The notes under the pieces were generated by a model, which ran no database searches, was not told where the DNA came from, and saw only the letters and a program-made list of their open reading frames with translations. The translations under genes were made by a program, and so were the position numbers. Shown here in pieces: positions 45,310-55,758 of a stretch of DNA of 64,000 nucleotides. Each line of letters begins with the position of its first letter. The first letter of the stretch is position 1. Source of the DNA: a bacterium (GTDB lineage: Bacteria; Electryoneota; JAOADG01); NCBI GenBank assembly GCA_026417415.1, contig JAOADG010000004.1, forward strand, positions 60,785-124,784, read 5' to 3'.

Positions 45310-46395
45310 GTGGTAATTGACGAACTATTGCATTTTTCCGTTGACCAGGGCGCTTCTGATTTACATCTATCATCCGGATCTGTTCCTATGATTCGGGTGC
45401 ATGGAAAAATGCGCAAACTGGCATTACCTGAAACTCCACCCGATGAGTTACGTGAAGCAATCAAAGAGATTTTAACCGAAGATCAATATGAACGACTCGA
45501 AGAGCAAAAAGAAATTGACCTGTCGCATATGATCTTTGACAGCCCACAGGCACAAAAAATGATGCGGCCTAAAGCCCGTTTTCGTGTCAATATTTTCCAA
45601 CAAATTCAGGGATTAGCCGCAGTTTTTAGAACCATTCCTGGCGAGATTAAAAGTTTTGAAGAGTTAGGTCTCCCAGAGGTGATGAAAGATTTGGCACTTA
45701 AAGATCGTGGTTTAGTGCTACTTACTGGACCCACAGGTTCAGGAAAATCCACTTCATTAGCGACAATGGTGGACCACATTAACGAATATAAAAACTTACA
45801 CATTATTACCATTGAAGATCCCATTGAATTCTTTCATACTTCAAAAAATTGTATGATTAACCAACGTGAGTTGGGTGCAAATACGCATAGTTTTGCGAAT
45901 GCTTTACGAAGCGCTTTGCGTGAGGATCCGGACGTAATTCTCGTGGGTGAAATGCGTGACTTGGAAACCATTTCTTTGGCTTTAACTGCAGCAGAAACAG
46001 GGCATTTGGTGCTGGCCACGTTGCATACCTCTAGTGCTGCGAAAACCATTGACCGTATTATTGATATATTCCCCTCAGGTCAAAAAACACAGGTTCGGTC
46101 TATGTTGGCTGAATCGCTTGAAGCAGTAGTTTCCCAAAAATTGTTGCCTAAAAAAGATGGTAGGGGTCGTGTCGTCGCACTAGAAGTAATGGTTGCTACA
46201 ACTGCAATCCGTAATCTGATCCGTGAAGATAAAATTTACCAAATTCCTTCCGTAATTCAAGCAGGTGGGAAAGCAGGTATGCAGACACTGGACCAAGATT
46301 TGCAACGCTTGTTAGCGAAGGGGCTCATTGATCGTGAAACAGCTGCTCACGTGGCTGACAATCCTCGACTCTTTGAGGTGAACTTGAACGAATAA
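45310..46395 (+). CDS. pilT: Twitching motility ATPase PilT
   Basis: ASDLHLSSGSVPMIRVHGKM, LTGPTGSGKSTSLATMVDHIN, EDPIEFFH, ALRSALREDPDVILVGEMRDLETISLALTAAETGHLVLATLHTSSAAKTIDRIID. GTG start at 45310 after TTTGGAG; ORF track starts at 45232 inside the palindrome. Confidence 0.95.
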   Translation: MVIDELLHFSVDQGASDLHLSSGSVPMIRVHGKMRKLALPETPPDELREAIKEILTEDQYERLEEQKEIDLSHMIFDSPQAQKMMRPKARFRVNIFQQIQGLAAVFRTIPGEIKSFEELGLPEVMKDLALKDRGLVLLTGPTGSGKSTSLATMVDHINEYKNLHIITIEDPIEFFHTSKNCMINQRELGANTHSFANALRSALREDPDVILVGEMRDLETISLALTAAETGHLVLATLHTSSAAKTIDRIIDIFPSGQKTQVRSMLAESLEAVVSQKLLPKKDGRGRVVALEVMVATTAIRNLIREDKIYQIPSVIQAGGKAGMQTLDQDLQRLLAKGLIDRETAAHVADNPRLFEVNLNE

Positions 46396-46421
46396 AATTC
46401 TATACGTGTCTCTTTGGTGTT

Positions 46422-47000
46422 TTGGAGGTGTTTATGATGAAAGAAAAAAAACCTATGTTCCTTCCGAAATGGCTAAAAAATTCAAGAAGCAGAGGCGGTT
46501 TAACATTATTGGAAGCCGCAGCCAGTTTCTTGATTTTAGGAATAGCATCCGTTGGTGCCATTAAAACCTTCACCATTGGGCGTGTCGGCCTCGAATCTGA
46601 ATACGAATACAAAATGGCAGGCGAACTTCTGCGTCAAAAGACCGAATACATCATTGGTGTTGTCCATTCCATGATGCCAGAAGATTGGCCTTCTGAGTTG
46701 AACTACGATGATTTACGTGGAGAAGAGGTGGTCATTGACTATCGTGGGCAAGGTCAACGTGGTGCGGCGATTGGGAACAATCGTGATGTAATCGGTAGAA
46801 TTCATTTTAGTGCGGTTCGTGAGTACGACGATCCAACTACTCCAATTATTAATCCGGATTGGTACAATGTTCATACCTATATTGAATGGATTGGGCCTAT
46901 CAGAACGGCATGGCAAGACGGTTTAGCGGGTGGAAGGCCAAGAGGACAAAGAGAGCGCATTGATTTTTATGCACGTGTTGTTCCAACTTGGATTCAGTGA
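46422..47000 (+). CDS. Minor pseudopilin (GspI/PilV-like)
   Basis: RSRGGLTLLEAAASFLILGIASVGAIKTF prepilin signal with Glu5. Confidence 0.82.
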   Translation: MEVFMMKEKKPMFLPKWLKNSRSRGGLTLLEAAASFLILGIASVGAIKTFTIGRVGLESEYEYKMAGELLRQKTEYIIGVVHSMMPEDWPSELNYDDLRGEEVVIDYRGQGQRGAAIGNNRDVIGRIHFSAVREYDDPTTPIINPDWYNVHTYIEWIGPIRTAWQDGLAGGRPRGQRERIDFYARVVPTWIQ

Positions 47001-47017
47001 AAAGGGAGGGTTGTCAG

Positions 47018-47704
47018 ATGAAAAAATGGTTTAGAAAACAAGGTGGATTTACATTTATTGAGATGGCTGTAACCTTTGGAATGGCTGCGTTTTCCTTAAT
47101 CGGATTCGTTTATTTGTGGGCACAAATCGCAAAACAAGAAGCAATTAGCAGTAGAGAAAATATTGTAGATGGATATGGCAATTTTTTGATCTATCGCATT
47201 GCACAAGATTTGAAAAACGCTTATGACTATAGATTGACGGGACGATTGTATGGTTTGGACGGAATTGAATGTCGGATAGTAAACTACACCAATGTACTTC
47301 CGGAAACATTGATTGTGAGATGGCAGTTATTTCCTAATGGAGATGCTGAAAGGCGCCAAATGGGTCGTAACCAAATTACGGAAAGAATGTTTCGTGAATA
47401 TGGTGCAGTATTACAAAGATTAAAACCAGAAGAATCCATTCGTGCGTCTAAGTTTTTGATTAAACCTGCAGGTTCTTTGTATTTACGACAGCGTGACTAT
47501 GCTTTATTAGATTCATCTGCAGTACAAATTGAATTGGCGCTTGATTACACAAAGCAACCTACCCGACTGACCTCGTTTGACGGTCCTGAAGGTCGCATTC
47601 AAGAACCTTATATGCGAAGATTTCAATGGCAAACAATGCTGTATCTAAAGAACAAACACATTTACAAACTCAAACGGTTTGCTGAAGAAGCTGCAGGTCA
47701 ATAA
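47018..47704 (+). CDS. Minor pseudopilin (GspJ/PilW-like)
   Basis: MKKWFRKQGGFTFIEMAVTFGMAAFSLIGFVYLW prepilin signal; RBS gggaggg before ATG 47018. Confidence 0.82.
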   Translation: MKKWFRKQGGFTFIEMAVTFGMAAFSLIGFVYLWAQIAKQEAISSRENIVDGYGNFLIYRIAQDLKNAYDYRLTGRLYGLDGIECRIVNYTNVLPETLIVRWQLFPNGDAERRQMGRNQITERMFREYGAVLQRLKPEESIRASKFLIKPAGSLYLRQRDYALLDSSAVQIELALDYTKQPTRLTSFDGPEGRIQEPYMRRFQWQTMLYLKNKHIYKLKRFAEEAAGQ

Positions 47705-47730
47705 GAATAGGATGGAAAGGTAGGGTGATT

Positions 47731-49278
47731 ATGAAAACGGTATTCAAAAAACAATCGGGTCATACCTTAGTATTTGCTGTCCCTATGGCGGCGTTGCTCC
47801 TCTTTAGTTCTTTAGCTTACTTGAAATGGCAAGTAGCTGCACAACAACTAAGCAGGCACCAAGTCGCTGCAACTCAGGCCTATTATACTGCACAAGCAGC
47901 AGTTATTAAAGTACCACTGGCTTATATGCGTATGCGTAGGCCCAACGAACTCCAATCTTATACAGAAATGACCTTTCCGGATGGTGTATTGGATGGTGGT
48001 TTTGGTGAGTACAAGAAACCGATGATCCAATCCTTAGGTGTTACCTCTTCTGGTGGGAATACTGGAGGAGGCCTATTAACCGTAGGAAGGGATTTTTTAC
48101 TTTCTGCGACGGGTGTAGTGAGATATGAAGATTTTCGTGGTAGAAAAATTGAAGTACGAAGAAGAGCTCAGTTGTTGTTACGGAGACAACAATTTTCGGC
48201 ATATTTCTATTTGACCAATTTTGAACAAACGCGTTTCGGTGAATTCATTTGGTTTTGGCCTCCTGATACGTTACAAGGTAGAGTTCATTCCAATTCAGTG
48301 ATTGGCATCAATGGTGGTGTTTTCCATCAATTGGTGACCTCAACTGCATCTTATTGGGCAGGTAATCATACCAATGCAACGTACTATAAAGGTAGAAGGT
48401 TGAACGTTCCACCGGTTGAATTTCCCTTTACTGCAGAATACTTACGGGCAGCTGCTGCAGGTGGCGGAGTATTTTTATCTTCCGAAGGCGGTACACAAAC
48501 GTATGGAATTCGCTTTGAAGGAAATTCAGGTGCAGTGTGGCGTTGGCCAACAGGTACCCCATCACCAATGACTCAAGGAGTTCCACCGAATGCAGGTTCA
48601 ATTGCAATTCCGGGAGGGTCTGATCTTGCTATCTTCTGTGATGGTGAATTGTGGATTTTCGGACATGTTAACGGAAGAGTAGGGATTGGTGCTGCTGGAA
48701 ATTTAAGATTGCTTGACAACATCACTTATTCAGGAACATTATACGAGAATCTTCCTTATCAAAAACCTTCCAATTCATTAGTTAGTATGATGACGCTGAT
48801 TAGTGAAGCACCGGAACCAGCCGATCGTTCCGATCCGTGGACAGGGATTCTGATTGCAAATACTCGTGCCAACGGTCGAGGTGGTGGACGTGCTGCACCA
48901 GCAGGTTCGCAACATTTGCGTGATATTGCCATTTATGGACAATTGATTGCTTTAAATTCAAGTTTTACTTTTGAAGACCAAAATGACACGTGGGATCCAT
49001 TTTTACAACCTCTACCTAACGATTATGGACAAAACAACGACGAACGTGGCACAATCTTCCTAAGAGGTGCGGTAGCTCAAAAGCGAAGAGGATATGTTCA
49101 CCGTTCCAATCGTGGTGGTACGGGCTATGCGAAAGGTTACATTTATGATGACCGATTTTCTAGTGGTTTATTCCCACCACCGTTTACGATTGATGTAACC
49201 AATGCTGGATTTGCAAAATGGGATATTGAAGGATGGCAAGATATTCCAAGAAAACCGGGAGATGAACGGTACGAATAG
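47731..49278 (+). CDS. Large minor pilin-like protein (GspK/PilX-like position)
   Basis: MKTVFKKQSGHTLVFAVPMAALLLFSSLAYLKWQVAAQQLSRHQ; pilin-like N-terminus lacking Glu5, about 515 aa. Confidence 0.72.
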   Translation: MKTVFKKQSGHTLVFAVPMAALLLFSSLAYLKWQVAAQQLSRHQVAATQAYYTAQAAVIKVPLAYMRMRRPNELQSYTEMTFPDGVLDGGFGEYKKPMIQSLGVTSSGGNTGGGLLTVGRDFLLSATGVVRYEDFRGRKIEVRRRAQLLLRRQQFSAYFYLTNFEQTRFGEFIWFWPPDTLQGRVHSNSVIGINGGVFHQLVTSTASYWAGNHTNATYYKGRRLNVPPVEFPFTAEYLRAAAAGGGVFLSSEGGTQTYGIRFEGNSGAVWRWPTGTPSPMTQGVPPNAGSIAIPGGSDLAIFCDGELWIFGHVNGRVGIGAAGNLRLLDNITYSGTLYENLPYQKPSNSLVSMMTLISEAPEPADRSDPWTGILIANTRANGRGGGRAAPAGSQHLRDIAIYGQLIALNSSFTFEDQNDTWDPFLQPLPNDYGQNNDERGTIFLRGAVAQKRRGYVHRSNRGGTGYAKGYIYDDRFSSGLFPPPFTIDVTNAGFAKWDIEGWQDIPRKPGDERYE

Positions 49279-49297
49279 TAATAGCATAAAATTGTTG

Positions 49298-49330
49298 AAT
49301 TCGGTGCTCAATGGAGCACCGAATTTTTTA
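49298..49330 (+). terminator. Intrinsic terminator
   Basis: AATTCGGTGCTC-aatg-GAGCACCGAATT perfect 12 bp stem followed by TTTTA. Confidence 0.88.
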
Positions 49331-49648
49331 TTAGTACTTGCCTTTCTTTTTACTCCTTGAGGTAATGCATTTTGATTTCTTTCATCTTTATACTATATTT
49401 CAAAATCAATGTGTAAAATGCCTTCCGTAGAACACGGAAACCAACGAACGAATAGGGATACTCAGAATTTGAAGACAAAAGTGGTTTCTCAACAGTATAT
49501 GTTTTTCATTACAGCAATTTGAAGAGGTTCAACTCGCAAATTTCTTTGTGAGTTGTCTTGACGTTTTTTTTGTGTATATTACTGTGGTCGTGGTCACACG
49601 ACCGTCTATTGTCAATTAGCATACTGAGTTGTGGGAGGTCCATCAGTT

Positions 49649-50713
49649 ATGTCCTATAAAACCTCACAACGTTTGGGACTCGATATTGGTTCACACAGTA
49701 TCAAAATCGTTTCCGCAGAACGTTCCCAAAATCGCTACCGTCTTGGTGTCGCTAAAATCATTCCGCTATATCAAGGAAATGAAATTTACGATTCTGAAGG
49801 ACCAAAAAAATCCATTGTTCTTCCCAAGATCATGGAAGCATTTAATGAATTGAAAATTCAACCAAAACGTGTAAAAAGATTAGCATCTTGTGTTAGTGGA
49901 ACTAATGTAGCCGCTAAAGAGATTAAAACCATCAATATGCCAGAAGAAGAAATGTCTTCTGCGCTTTTATCGGAAGCCAGAAAGCATATCCCATTGGATG
50001 GTACAGAATCGGTAGTGGATTATCAAATTTTAGGTGAAGATCCAAACGAGCTGGATAAAGTTCGAGTACTATTGGCAGCGACGACACGCAAACTGTATGA
50101 TGCGCATATGGAATTGTTACGTGATTTGGATTTAAAACCCGGCATTGTTGATTTAGAAGCACTTGCAGCAATTAACAGTTGGATGTTTCTCAATGAGTTG
50201 CCTGAGGATGGTGTCGTATGCTTTTTACACATTGGAGCAAGAAGAACAAATTTATCTGTAGTAGGTACAAAATCTTTGTTCTTTACTCGTGAAATTCCTT
50301 TAGGTGGAAATGCGTTTAACGAAGAATTAATGAATAAGTATGGATTAAATTGGGTAGAAGCAGAAAATGCAAAAATTTCTCAGGGGATGGAACTCAATTT
50401 ACCTGTTAAACAAAGTGATGATACTGGTGCTATCGGCTTACAACAACGTTCTACACTTGATCAATTGCGAGATGAAGTGAATCGTTCGTTGCGTTATTAT
50501 GTCAAAGAAACAGGGATGAGTGATATCCGTGCATTTTATTTGACGGGTGGAGGTTCACGATTAAAGGGAATTGATGAATACTTCCATCAAAAATACAATA
50601 TCCCTGTCGTCAAATGGAATCCGTTTGATATGATAGACGGTGGTGATGCTATCGCTCCTGAAACTGCGCCACAATTTGCAGTGGCTGTTGGATTAGCTCT
50701 GCGTGGGGACTAA
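49649..50713 (+). CDS. pilM: Type IV pilus assembly protein PilM
   Basis: LGLDIGSHSIKIVSAE, EARKHIPLDGTESVVDYQILGE, FYLTGGGSRLKGIDEYF. Start moved to ATG 49649 after gggaggtcc. Confidence 0.93.
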   Translation: MSYKTSQRLGLDIGSHSIKIVSAERSQNRYRLGVAKIIPLYQGNEIYDSEGPKKSIVLPKIMEAFNELKIQPKRVKRLASCVSGTNVAAKEIKTINMPEEEMSSALLSEARKHIPLDGTESVVDYQILGEDPNELDKVRVLLAATTRKLYDAHMELLRDLDLKPGIVDLEALAAINSWMFLNELPEDGVVCFLHIGARRTNLSVVGTKSLFFTREIPLGGNAFNEELMNKYGLNWVEAENAKISQGMELNLPVKQSDDTGAIGLQQRSTLDQLRDEVNRSLRYYVKETGMSDIRAFYLTGGGSRLKGIDEYFHQKYNIPVVKWNPFDMIDGGDAIAPETAPQFAVAVGLALRGD

Positions 50714-50716
50714 ACT

Positions 50717-51370
50717 ATGGTACGCTCATTTGCAATCAATTTAAACAAAGGTGAAGGTCAAGCGGAACGCTTGGCAAGAAGACGAAACCGTAATGATTGG
50801 ATGTTGCTTGGCGTTTTAACGATTGTGCTTGCAATCATTGCTTATTTAAATGTGAGGCAAGCAAAAGCGCTGAATGACATTGAAGATTTCAGAGTAAACA
50901 GAATTCAAGAAGTCAAAGCACGTCTTGTACAATTGACCAAAGAAGGAATGCATGTTAGCCGAGATGATGTAGAAAATCTCGCAAGAATTGATAAAGATAG
51001 AATTTTTTGGGCTGGAAAGTTAATGGCAATTGCACAAGTACTTCCTAGTGAAATGGCTGTAACGGGTCTTTTTTATCATAATCGCCAATTAAGGATTAAC
51101 GCAATTTGTCGCATTAACAAAGAAGAGAAAGAATTTGACAAAGTAGCCACTTTAATTGAACGACTGAGATCTTCTGAATTGTTCTTCACCGATTTTCAAA
51201 AAATTCAATTTACAGAGTCAAAACGAATCTCAGTAGATGACCAAGATATTTTATCTATGTCATTAGTTGCTTCTTTGGAACCCGATCAAGCCACGAAACG
51301 GATACGAAGAACAGCACAAAGAGGAACACAAGCCAAAGTTGATGCTGGTTTAGGAGGTGCAACAAAATGA
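50717..51370 (+). CDS. pilN: PilN-like pilus assembly protein
   Basis: Position after pilM; single N-terminal TM then coiled coil and ferredoxin-like domain. Confidence 0.8.
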   Translation: MVRSFAINLNKGEGQAERLARRRNRNDWMLLGVLTIVLAIIAYLNVRQAKALNDIEDFRVNRIQEVKARLVQLTKEGMHVSRDDVENLARIDKDRIFWAGKLMAIAQVLPSEMAVTGLFYHNRQLRINAICRINKEEKEFDKVATLIERLRSSELFFTDFQKIQFTESKRISVDDQDILSMSLVASLEPDQATKRIRRTAQRGTQAKVDAGLGGATK

Positions 51371-51939
51371 AAAAACTGATTGTTACATTCATTATAACTT
51401 TGGGCTTCGGATTGGGTTTTTGGTATTATTACAGTTTTTCGTTACCTGAAAAACCGAGGCAACTTTCTGCTAAAGCCAAACAGCTCCGTGATTTAAATGA
51501 ACAATTGATTTCTGCTGAAATTTTAAGTCGTGAACTTGATTTAGTAGCAAAATTGATTGCAAAAAATCTTGCAACTTCTGCTCAAGATAGTTTGGCTGAA
51601 GATGCACATTTGGGCTTTATGAATTACATTACGGATTTGTTAAGAGCCAATAAAATGGAATTGGTGAAACTAGAACCCGGAAAAAAAGAGACCAAGCCCG
51701 ATTATGTGCGTACTCCTTATACACTAATCGTGAATTGTACCTATAAACAATTTGGTGAATTTATCAATACACTTGAGAAATCTGAACGGCTAATTACCGT
51801 GACAGATTTTGATATTGACAATGATGTGAAGAAAGTAGCTCAAAGAGCAAAAGCAGGTGGGGATATTAATATACGCCAAATGCAAATGAAAATTTCTACA
51901 TTAACCTTGATTAAAAAGAAATCGCAGGCGCAAATTTAG
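51367..51939 (+). CDS. pilO: PilO-like pilus assembly protein
   Basis: Overlaps pilN by 4 nt; N-terminal TM, coiled coil, LIVNCTYKQFGEFINTLEKSERLITVTDFDI. Confidence 0.82.
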   Translation: MKKLIVTFIITLGFGLGFWYYYSFSLPEKPRQLSAKAKQLRDLNEQLISAEILSRELDLVAKLIAKNLATSAQDSLAEDAHLGFMNYITDLLRANKMELVKLEPGKKETKPDYVRTPYTLIVNCTYKQFGEFINTLEKSERLITVTDFDIDNDVKKVAQRAKAGGDINIRQMQMKISTLTLIKKKSQAQI

Positions 51940-51952
51940 AGGAGCAAAAATT

Positions 51953-52504
51953 ATGAAAGGCCGTGAACGTCTGCTGTGGTTGTTGTTAATTGTGATTTTA
52001 TTCGGTTTGATTGGTTATGGTGGTTACAATACCTTCAAAACTTCAAAAAAAATCACTGCACTCAAGTTGGAAAATGAGCAACTAAAAATTATTGGTACAG
52101 ATCCGAAACTTCAAAAAGAAGTTGAAACGTTGGAAAATAATTTGGCGAAAAGAATGGCGTTCGTTTTTCAACAAGGACCCAAAGATCCATTGAATTTATT
52201 AGAAGTGGTAAGAACAAGAAATTTCTTACAGAAACTTGGTATCAAAGGTAGTTTAGAAGATGAAAACAAAATGCGTCTGACCACTACTTTTCTGAATTCC
52301 AATGGAAATCGTGCTGCGATTATTAAAAAAGGTACCACTTCCCGTGTAGTTGCTCCGGGTGATGTGATTGATGGTTATACTGTTGCTGATATTACAGAAC
52401 GAAGAGTTACTCTGGAACGTGGTGGACAGCGGATTCAGCTACAAAACGAACTTTCACCGGAAACGATTTTTGAAATGGAGATTATGCAACGGATGAATTA
52501 TTAA
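51953..52504 (+). CDS. PilP-like protein
   Basis: N-terminal TM; C-terminal SRVVAPGDVIDGYTVADITERRVTLERGGQRIQLQ (homology-region-like). Confidence 0.7.
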   Translation: MKGRERLLWLLLIVILFGLIGYGGYNTFKTSKKITALKLENEQLKIIGTDPKLQKEVETLENNLAKRMAFVFQQGPKDPLNLLEVVRTRNFLQKLGIKGSLEDENKMRLTTTFLNSNGNRAAIIKKGTTSRVVAPGDVIDGYTVADITERRVTLERGGQRIQLQNELSPETIFEMEIMQRMNY

Positions 52505-52595
52505 ACGTTGCATTCCAAATTTTAATGACTTGTCAGAAAACTAAAGGATTTACTGGCAAACAACTCAATTTGAAAGCTAACGAGTCGGAGAACAT

Positions 52596-54023
52596 ATGAA
52601 GCATTGTATTTCCCGTCAAATCAATTCGACCCTTGTCGTCGGACTGTTCATTTTTATCCTGTTTGGTCAAACAGGGTTGGTTATCGCGGAAACCAATGAT
52701 GCGCGTTTAACGCAAAGGATCACTTTGGATGCCGATGATGCATATTTACCGAATGTGCTCGCAATCATGGCAGAAAAATCCGGTTTTAACATTGTTACCG
52801 GTCCAGGGGTATCTAAAAATGAAAAACTCACCATTAAATTAAAAGATGTCCCAATTGAGGAAGCAATGAATCTTGTTGTCCGTTCTGTGGGACTTTCTTA
52901 TGAGTTGGTGGGGAACAGTTTCCTTGTGGCACAGCCAGAATACATTCGTTCTGATGCAGGACTTACCAGTTATGTATTAAACCTACAGTATGCCGATCCG
53001 CAAGCGGTTAAGCAAATTCTTGCACAGATGAAAGCGACCGTAGAAGTGGATAGTGGTAGCGGAAAAGTCCTTGTTATTGCTTCACCCAAGGTTATGAGTG
53101 AAATTAGACGCGTGGTTGAAGCCATTGATGTACCATCCCTTCAAATTATGTTGGCTACCCGTGTGGTTGAAGTGGCTGTGGAAAATGAAGAAGAGATGGG
53201 GATCAATTGGGGACGATTGTCACCCTTTGAAATGAAAATTGCTGAGGGCGGTGGATCCTCCATTAAAATAGATCGCTTTGATGAATTTGGTGTGTTTTAT
53301 CGTCAACAACCGATCTTTGATTTTGCATTGGATTGGTTGTTGAGACACAACAAAGCAGAAGTGTTGGCAAATTCACAAGTGGCTACAATGAACGGTCGTT
53401 CAGCGGAATTAAGCGTTGTGGATGTATTCCCTTATCTTTACTCTACTACCCAACCAGTATTCAATCCGAATCAAACCAATGCGATTGCTACAGTTCCTAC
53501 AGTCACCTTAGAGCGTGAAGAGGTAGGTGTAAAACTAAAGATTACTCCAAAAGTGAATAGTGATGGATACATTACTACTACGGTCACTTCTGAAGTATCT
53601 TCAATTTTTAGTTTTATTGGTAGAAATCAAGACATTCCTTGGGTGGTCAAAAGACAGGCCACCACTACTATCCGTGTAAAAGATGGCGAATCCATCGTCA
53701 TAGGTGGTTTATTAGGGATAACACGAAAGAATACCAAACATAAAGTTCCATTCCTTGGAGATATTCCATATTTTGGTGGACTTTTCCGACATAGCTCGGA
53801 ATCAGTAAAGAAGACCGATATGATTATTGAAGTGACTCCAACCATATTAAAAGATTCTCAAACCTTTACCATGACACCAAGAGTGCAAAAGGCATACGAT
53901 TATTTGGATCGTGAACTGAGCGGTGAAAACAACGGTACTGAAAATGGTGAAAATATCGAGAATGGAAAAGAAGCACCAAAAGTGGATTATGAGGAAAATG
54001 AAGAAGTAAAACCATCTGAATAA
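52596..54023 (+). CDS. pilQ: Type IV pilus secretin PilQ
   Basis: STN/N-domains (GPGVSKNEKLTIKLKDVPIEEAMNLVVRSVGLSY) and secretin domain (VGVKLKITPKVNSDGYITT, DGESIVIGGLLGITRKNTKHKVPFLGDIPYFGGLFRH). Confidence 0.95.
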   Translation: MKHCISRQINSTLVVGLFIFILFGQTGLVIAETNDARLTQRITLDADDAYLPNVLAIMAEKSGFNIVTGPGVSKNEKLTIKLKDVPIEEAMNLVVRSVGLSYELVGNSFLVAQPEYIRSDAGLTSYVLNLQYADPQAVKQILAQMKATVEVDSGSGKVLVIASPKVMSEIRRVVEAIDVPSLQIMLATRVVEVAVENEEEMGINWGRLSPFEMKIAEGGGSSIKIDRFDEFGVFYRQQPIFDFALDWLLRHNKAEVLANSQVATMNGRSAELSVVDVFPYLYSTTQPVFNPNQTNAIATVPTVTLEREEVGVKLKITPKVNSDGYITTTVTSEVSSIFSFIGRNQDIPWVVKRQATTTIRVKDGESIVIGGLLGITRKNTKHKVPFLGDIPYFGGLFRHSSESVKKTDMIIEVTPTILKDSQTFTMTPRVQKAYDYLDRELSGENNGTENGENIENGKEAPKVDYEENEEVKPSE

Positions 54024-54038
54024 ACGGTTTTCTTACGG

Positions 54039-55664
54039 ATGATTAAATTAGGTTCTTTTCTTTTTTTAATATTCATTTTGGTATATCCGTCTCTTGCACA
54101 AAAGCAAATTGAGATTGATACTCTAAGAAGTAGTTCAACACAGCTCTTTACGCAAAATGTTTTTGAGGGTCCGATTGATCCAGATAAATACATCATCGGA
54201 CCAGGAGACCAGTTAACTTTACAAGTGATCGGTCCCTTAGAAAGTTCTTTGACAATTCTTGTTAGCCCAGAAGGGATTGCCCAAATACCGACGGTTGGCC
54301 AAGTGAATGTGGTGAATAAAACCCTATCTGATGTGGAAAATGCTATTGTAAAGTTAGCACAACCGAAATATCCGAATGCTGAATTAAAGGTGACTTTGCA
54401 AAAAGCACGAATGTTTTATGCGTCCATTAGCGGTGCAGTAAAACGTCCCGGACGGTACACAGTTTCACCTTCATTAAGAGTATCGGATTTGCTAGAATTA
54501 GCAGGGGGTGCTGAATGGAATTTAACACCACCAGATACGACTCCTGATGGTAAAATTATTCGGCTACCTTTAGAAATTGCACCGTTAAGAGGACTGCAAT
54601 TGGTACGTCAAAATGGAAAAGACACTGTTAGAGTGGATATTGAACGTTTTTTCCGATTAGGAGATATTGAGCAGAACCCTTTTTTACTAGATGGCGACCG
54701 TTTGTTTGTTCCGTATTGGACAGATAAAATCGGAACCATTCGCATTGAAGGGGCAGTATATAAACAATTATTGGTACGATATTTGCCCACTGACTATTTA
54801 AGGAACATTTTCAATTTATCGGGTGGGTTGTTGCCGGATGCTCGGGGCGATGTCCAACTCATTCGGTATAATGAAAAAGGTGAAAGAACGGTTCAGACGT
54901 TTTCTCACGAATGGGTTCTTTCAGACGATTTAGGACCCAAGTTACAGCCGAATGATTTTATCTTTGTGCAATACAAAAAAGAAGTTGCAAGGCGTGGTTC
55001 GGTGATTGTTGAGGGCGAGGTACGTTTTCCTGGGGTTTATGCTGTTGATGAAAAGACCATTCGCTTATCAGACATTCTTGAGTTAACCGGCGGTTTTACT
55101 GAAAAAGCCAACTTATCTCAGATTGTAGTGGTACGAAGATCGTTTATGGTACAACCCGATCCTGAATTCAATCGTTTGTATGGGATGGCGCGAGTAGATA
55201 TGAGTTGGAATGAAAATGAGTATTTGAAAGCGAAACGAAGGGATGTAGAACCGAGAATTGTGGTTGATGTACAGAATATTTTGACCCAAGGAAAAGGTTC
55301 TATTCACGATATCGTTCTTTTAGATGGTGACGTAATCCGTGTACCACAAAAAAATTTATCAGTCAAAGTATTGGGTCAAGTTGTGCAACCGGGCCTAATC
55401 CCTTTCAAAGAAAATGAAAATTACAAATACTATATAAAACAAGCAGGTGGGTACACGTTTAAGGCAAGAACAAGTAAAATCCGAATTATCAAAGCCAATT
55501 CTGGGCAATGGCTTAAACCGGGTTCTACAGAAATTGAAGCAGGAGATACCATTTTTATTCCGGAAAAACCTGAAGTTGATTGGTGGGCTTCTTCAAAAGA
55601 TATAATCTCTGTGATTTCTCAAATTGCAACCATAGCATTAGTTATTTATACAATAAATAAATGA
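54039..55664 (+). CDS. SLBB / polysaccharide-export (Wza)-like protein
   Basis: YIIGPGDQLTLQVIGPLESSLTILVSPEGIAQIPTVGQVNV then multiple SLBB repeats (YASISGAVKRPGRYTVSPSLRVSDLLELAGG; VIVEGEVRFPGVYAVDEKTIRLSDILELTGG); C-terminal TM. Confidence 0.9.
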   Translation: MIKLGSFLFLIFILVYPSLAQKQIEIDTLRSSSTQLFTQNVFEGPIDPDKYIIGPGDQLTLQVIGPLESSLTILVSPEGIAQIPTVGQVNVVNKTLSDVENAIVKLAQPKYPNAELKVTLQKARMFYASISGAVKRPGRYTVSPSLRVSDLLELAGGAEWNLTPPDTTPDGKIIRLPLEIAPLRGLQLVRQNGKDTVRVDIERFFRLGDIEQNPFLLDGDRLFVPYWTDKIGTIRIEGAVYKQLLVRYLPTDYLRNIFNLSGGLLPDARGDVQLIRYNEKGERTVQTFSHEWVLSDDLGPKLQPNDFIFVQYKKEVARRGSVIVEGEVRFPGVYAVDEKTIRLSDILELTGGFTEKANLSQIVVVRRSFMVQPDPEFNRLYGMARVDMSWNENEYLKAKRRDVEPRIVVDVQNILTQGKGSIHDIVLLDGDVIRVPQKNLSVKVLGQVVQPGLIPFKENENYKYYIKQAGGYTFKARTSKIRIIKANSGQWLKPGSTEIEAGDTIFIPEKPEVDWWASSKDIISVISQIATIALVIYTINK

Positions 55665-55758
55665 TTTTATACTTTATACATAGTATTTTTCTATTTCAAC
55701 AATTCTTAGGAACACCGAAACAAGTATTTCGGATTGATGAGTTAGGACGGAGGTCTCT

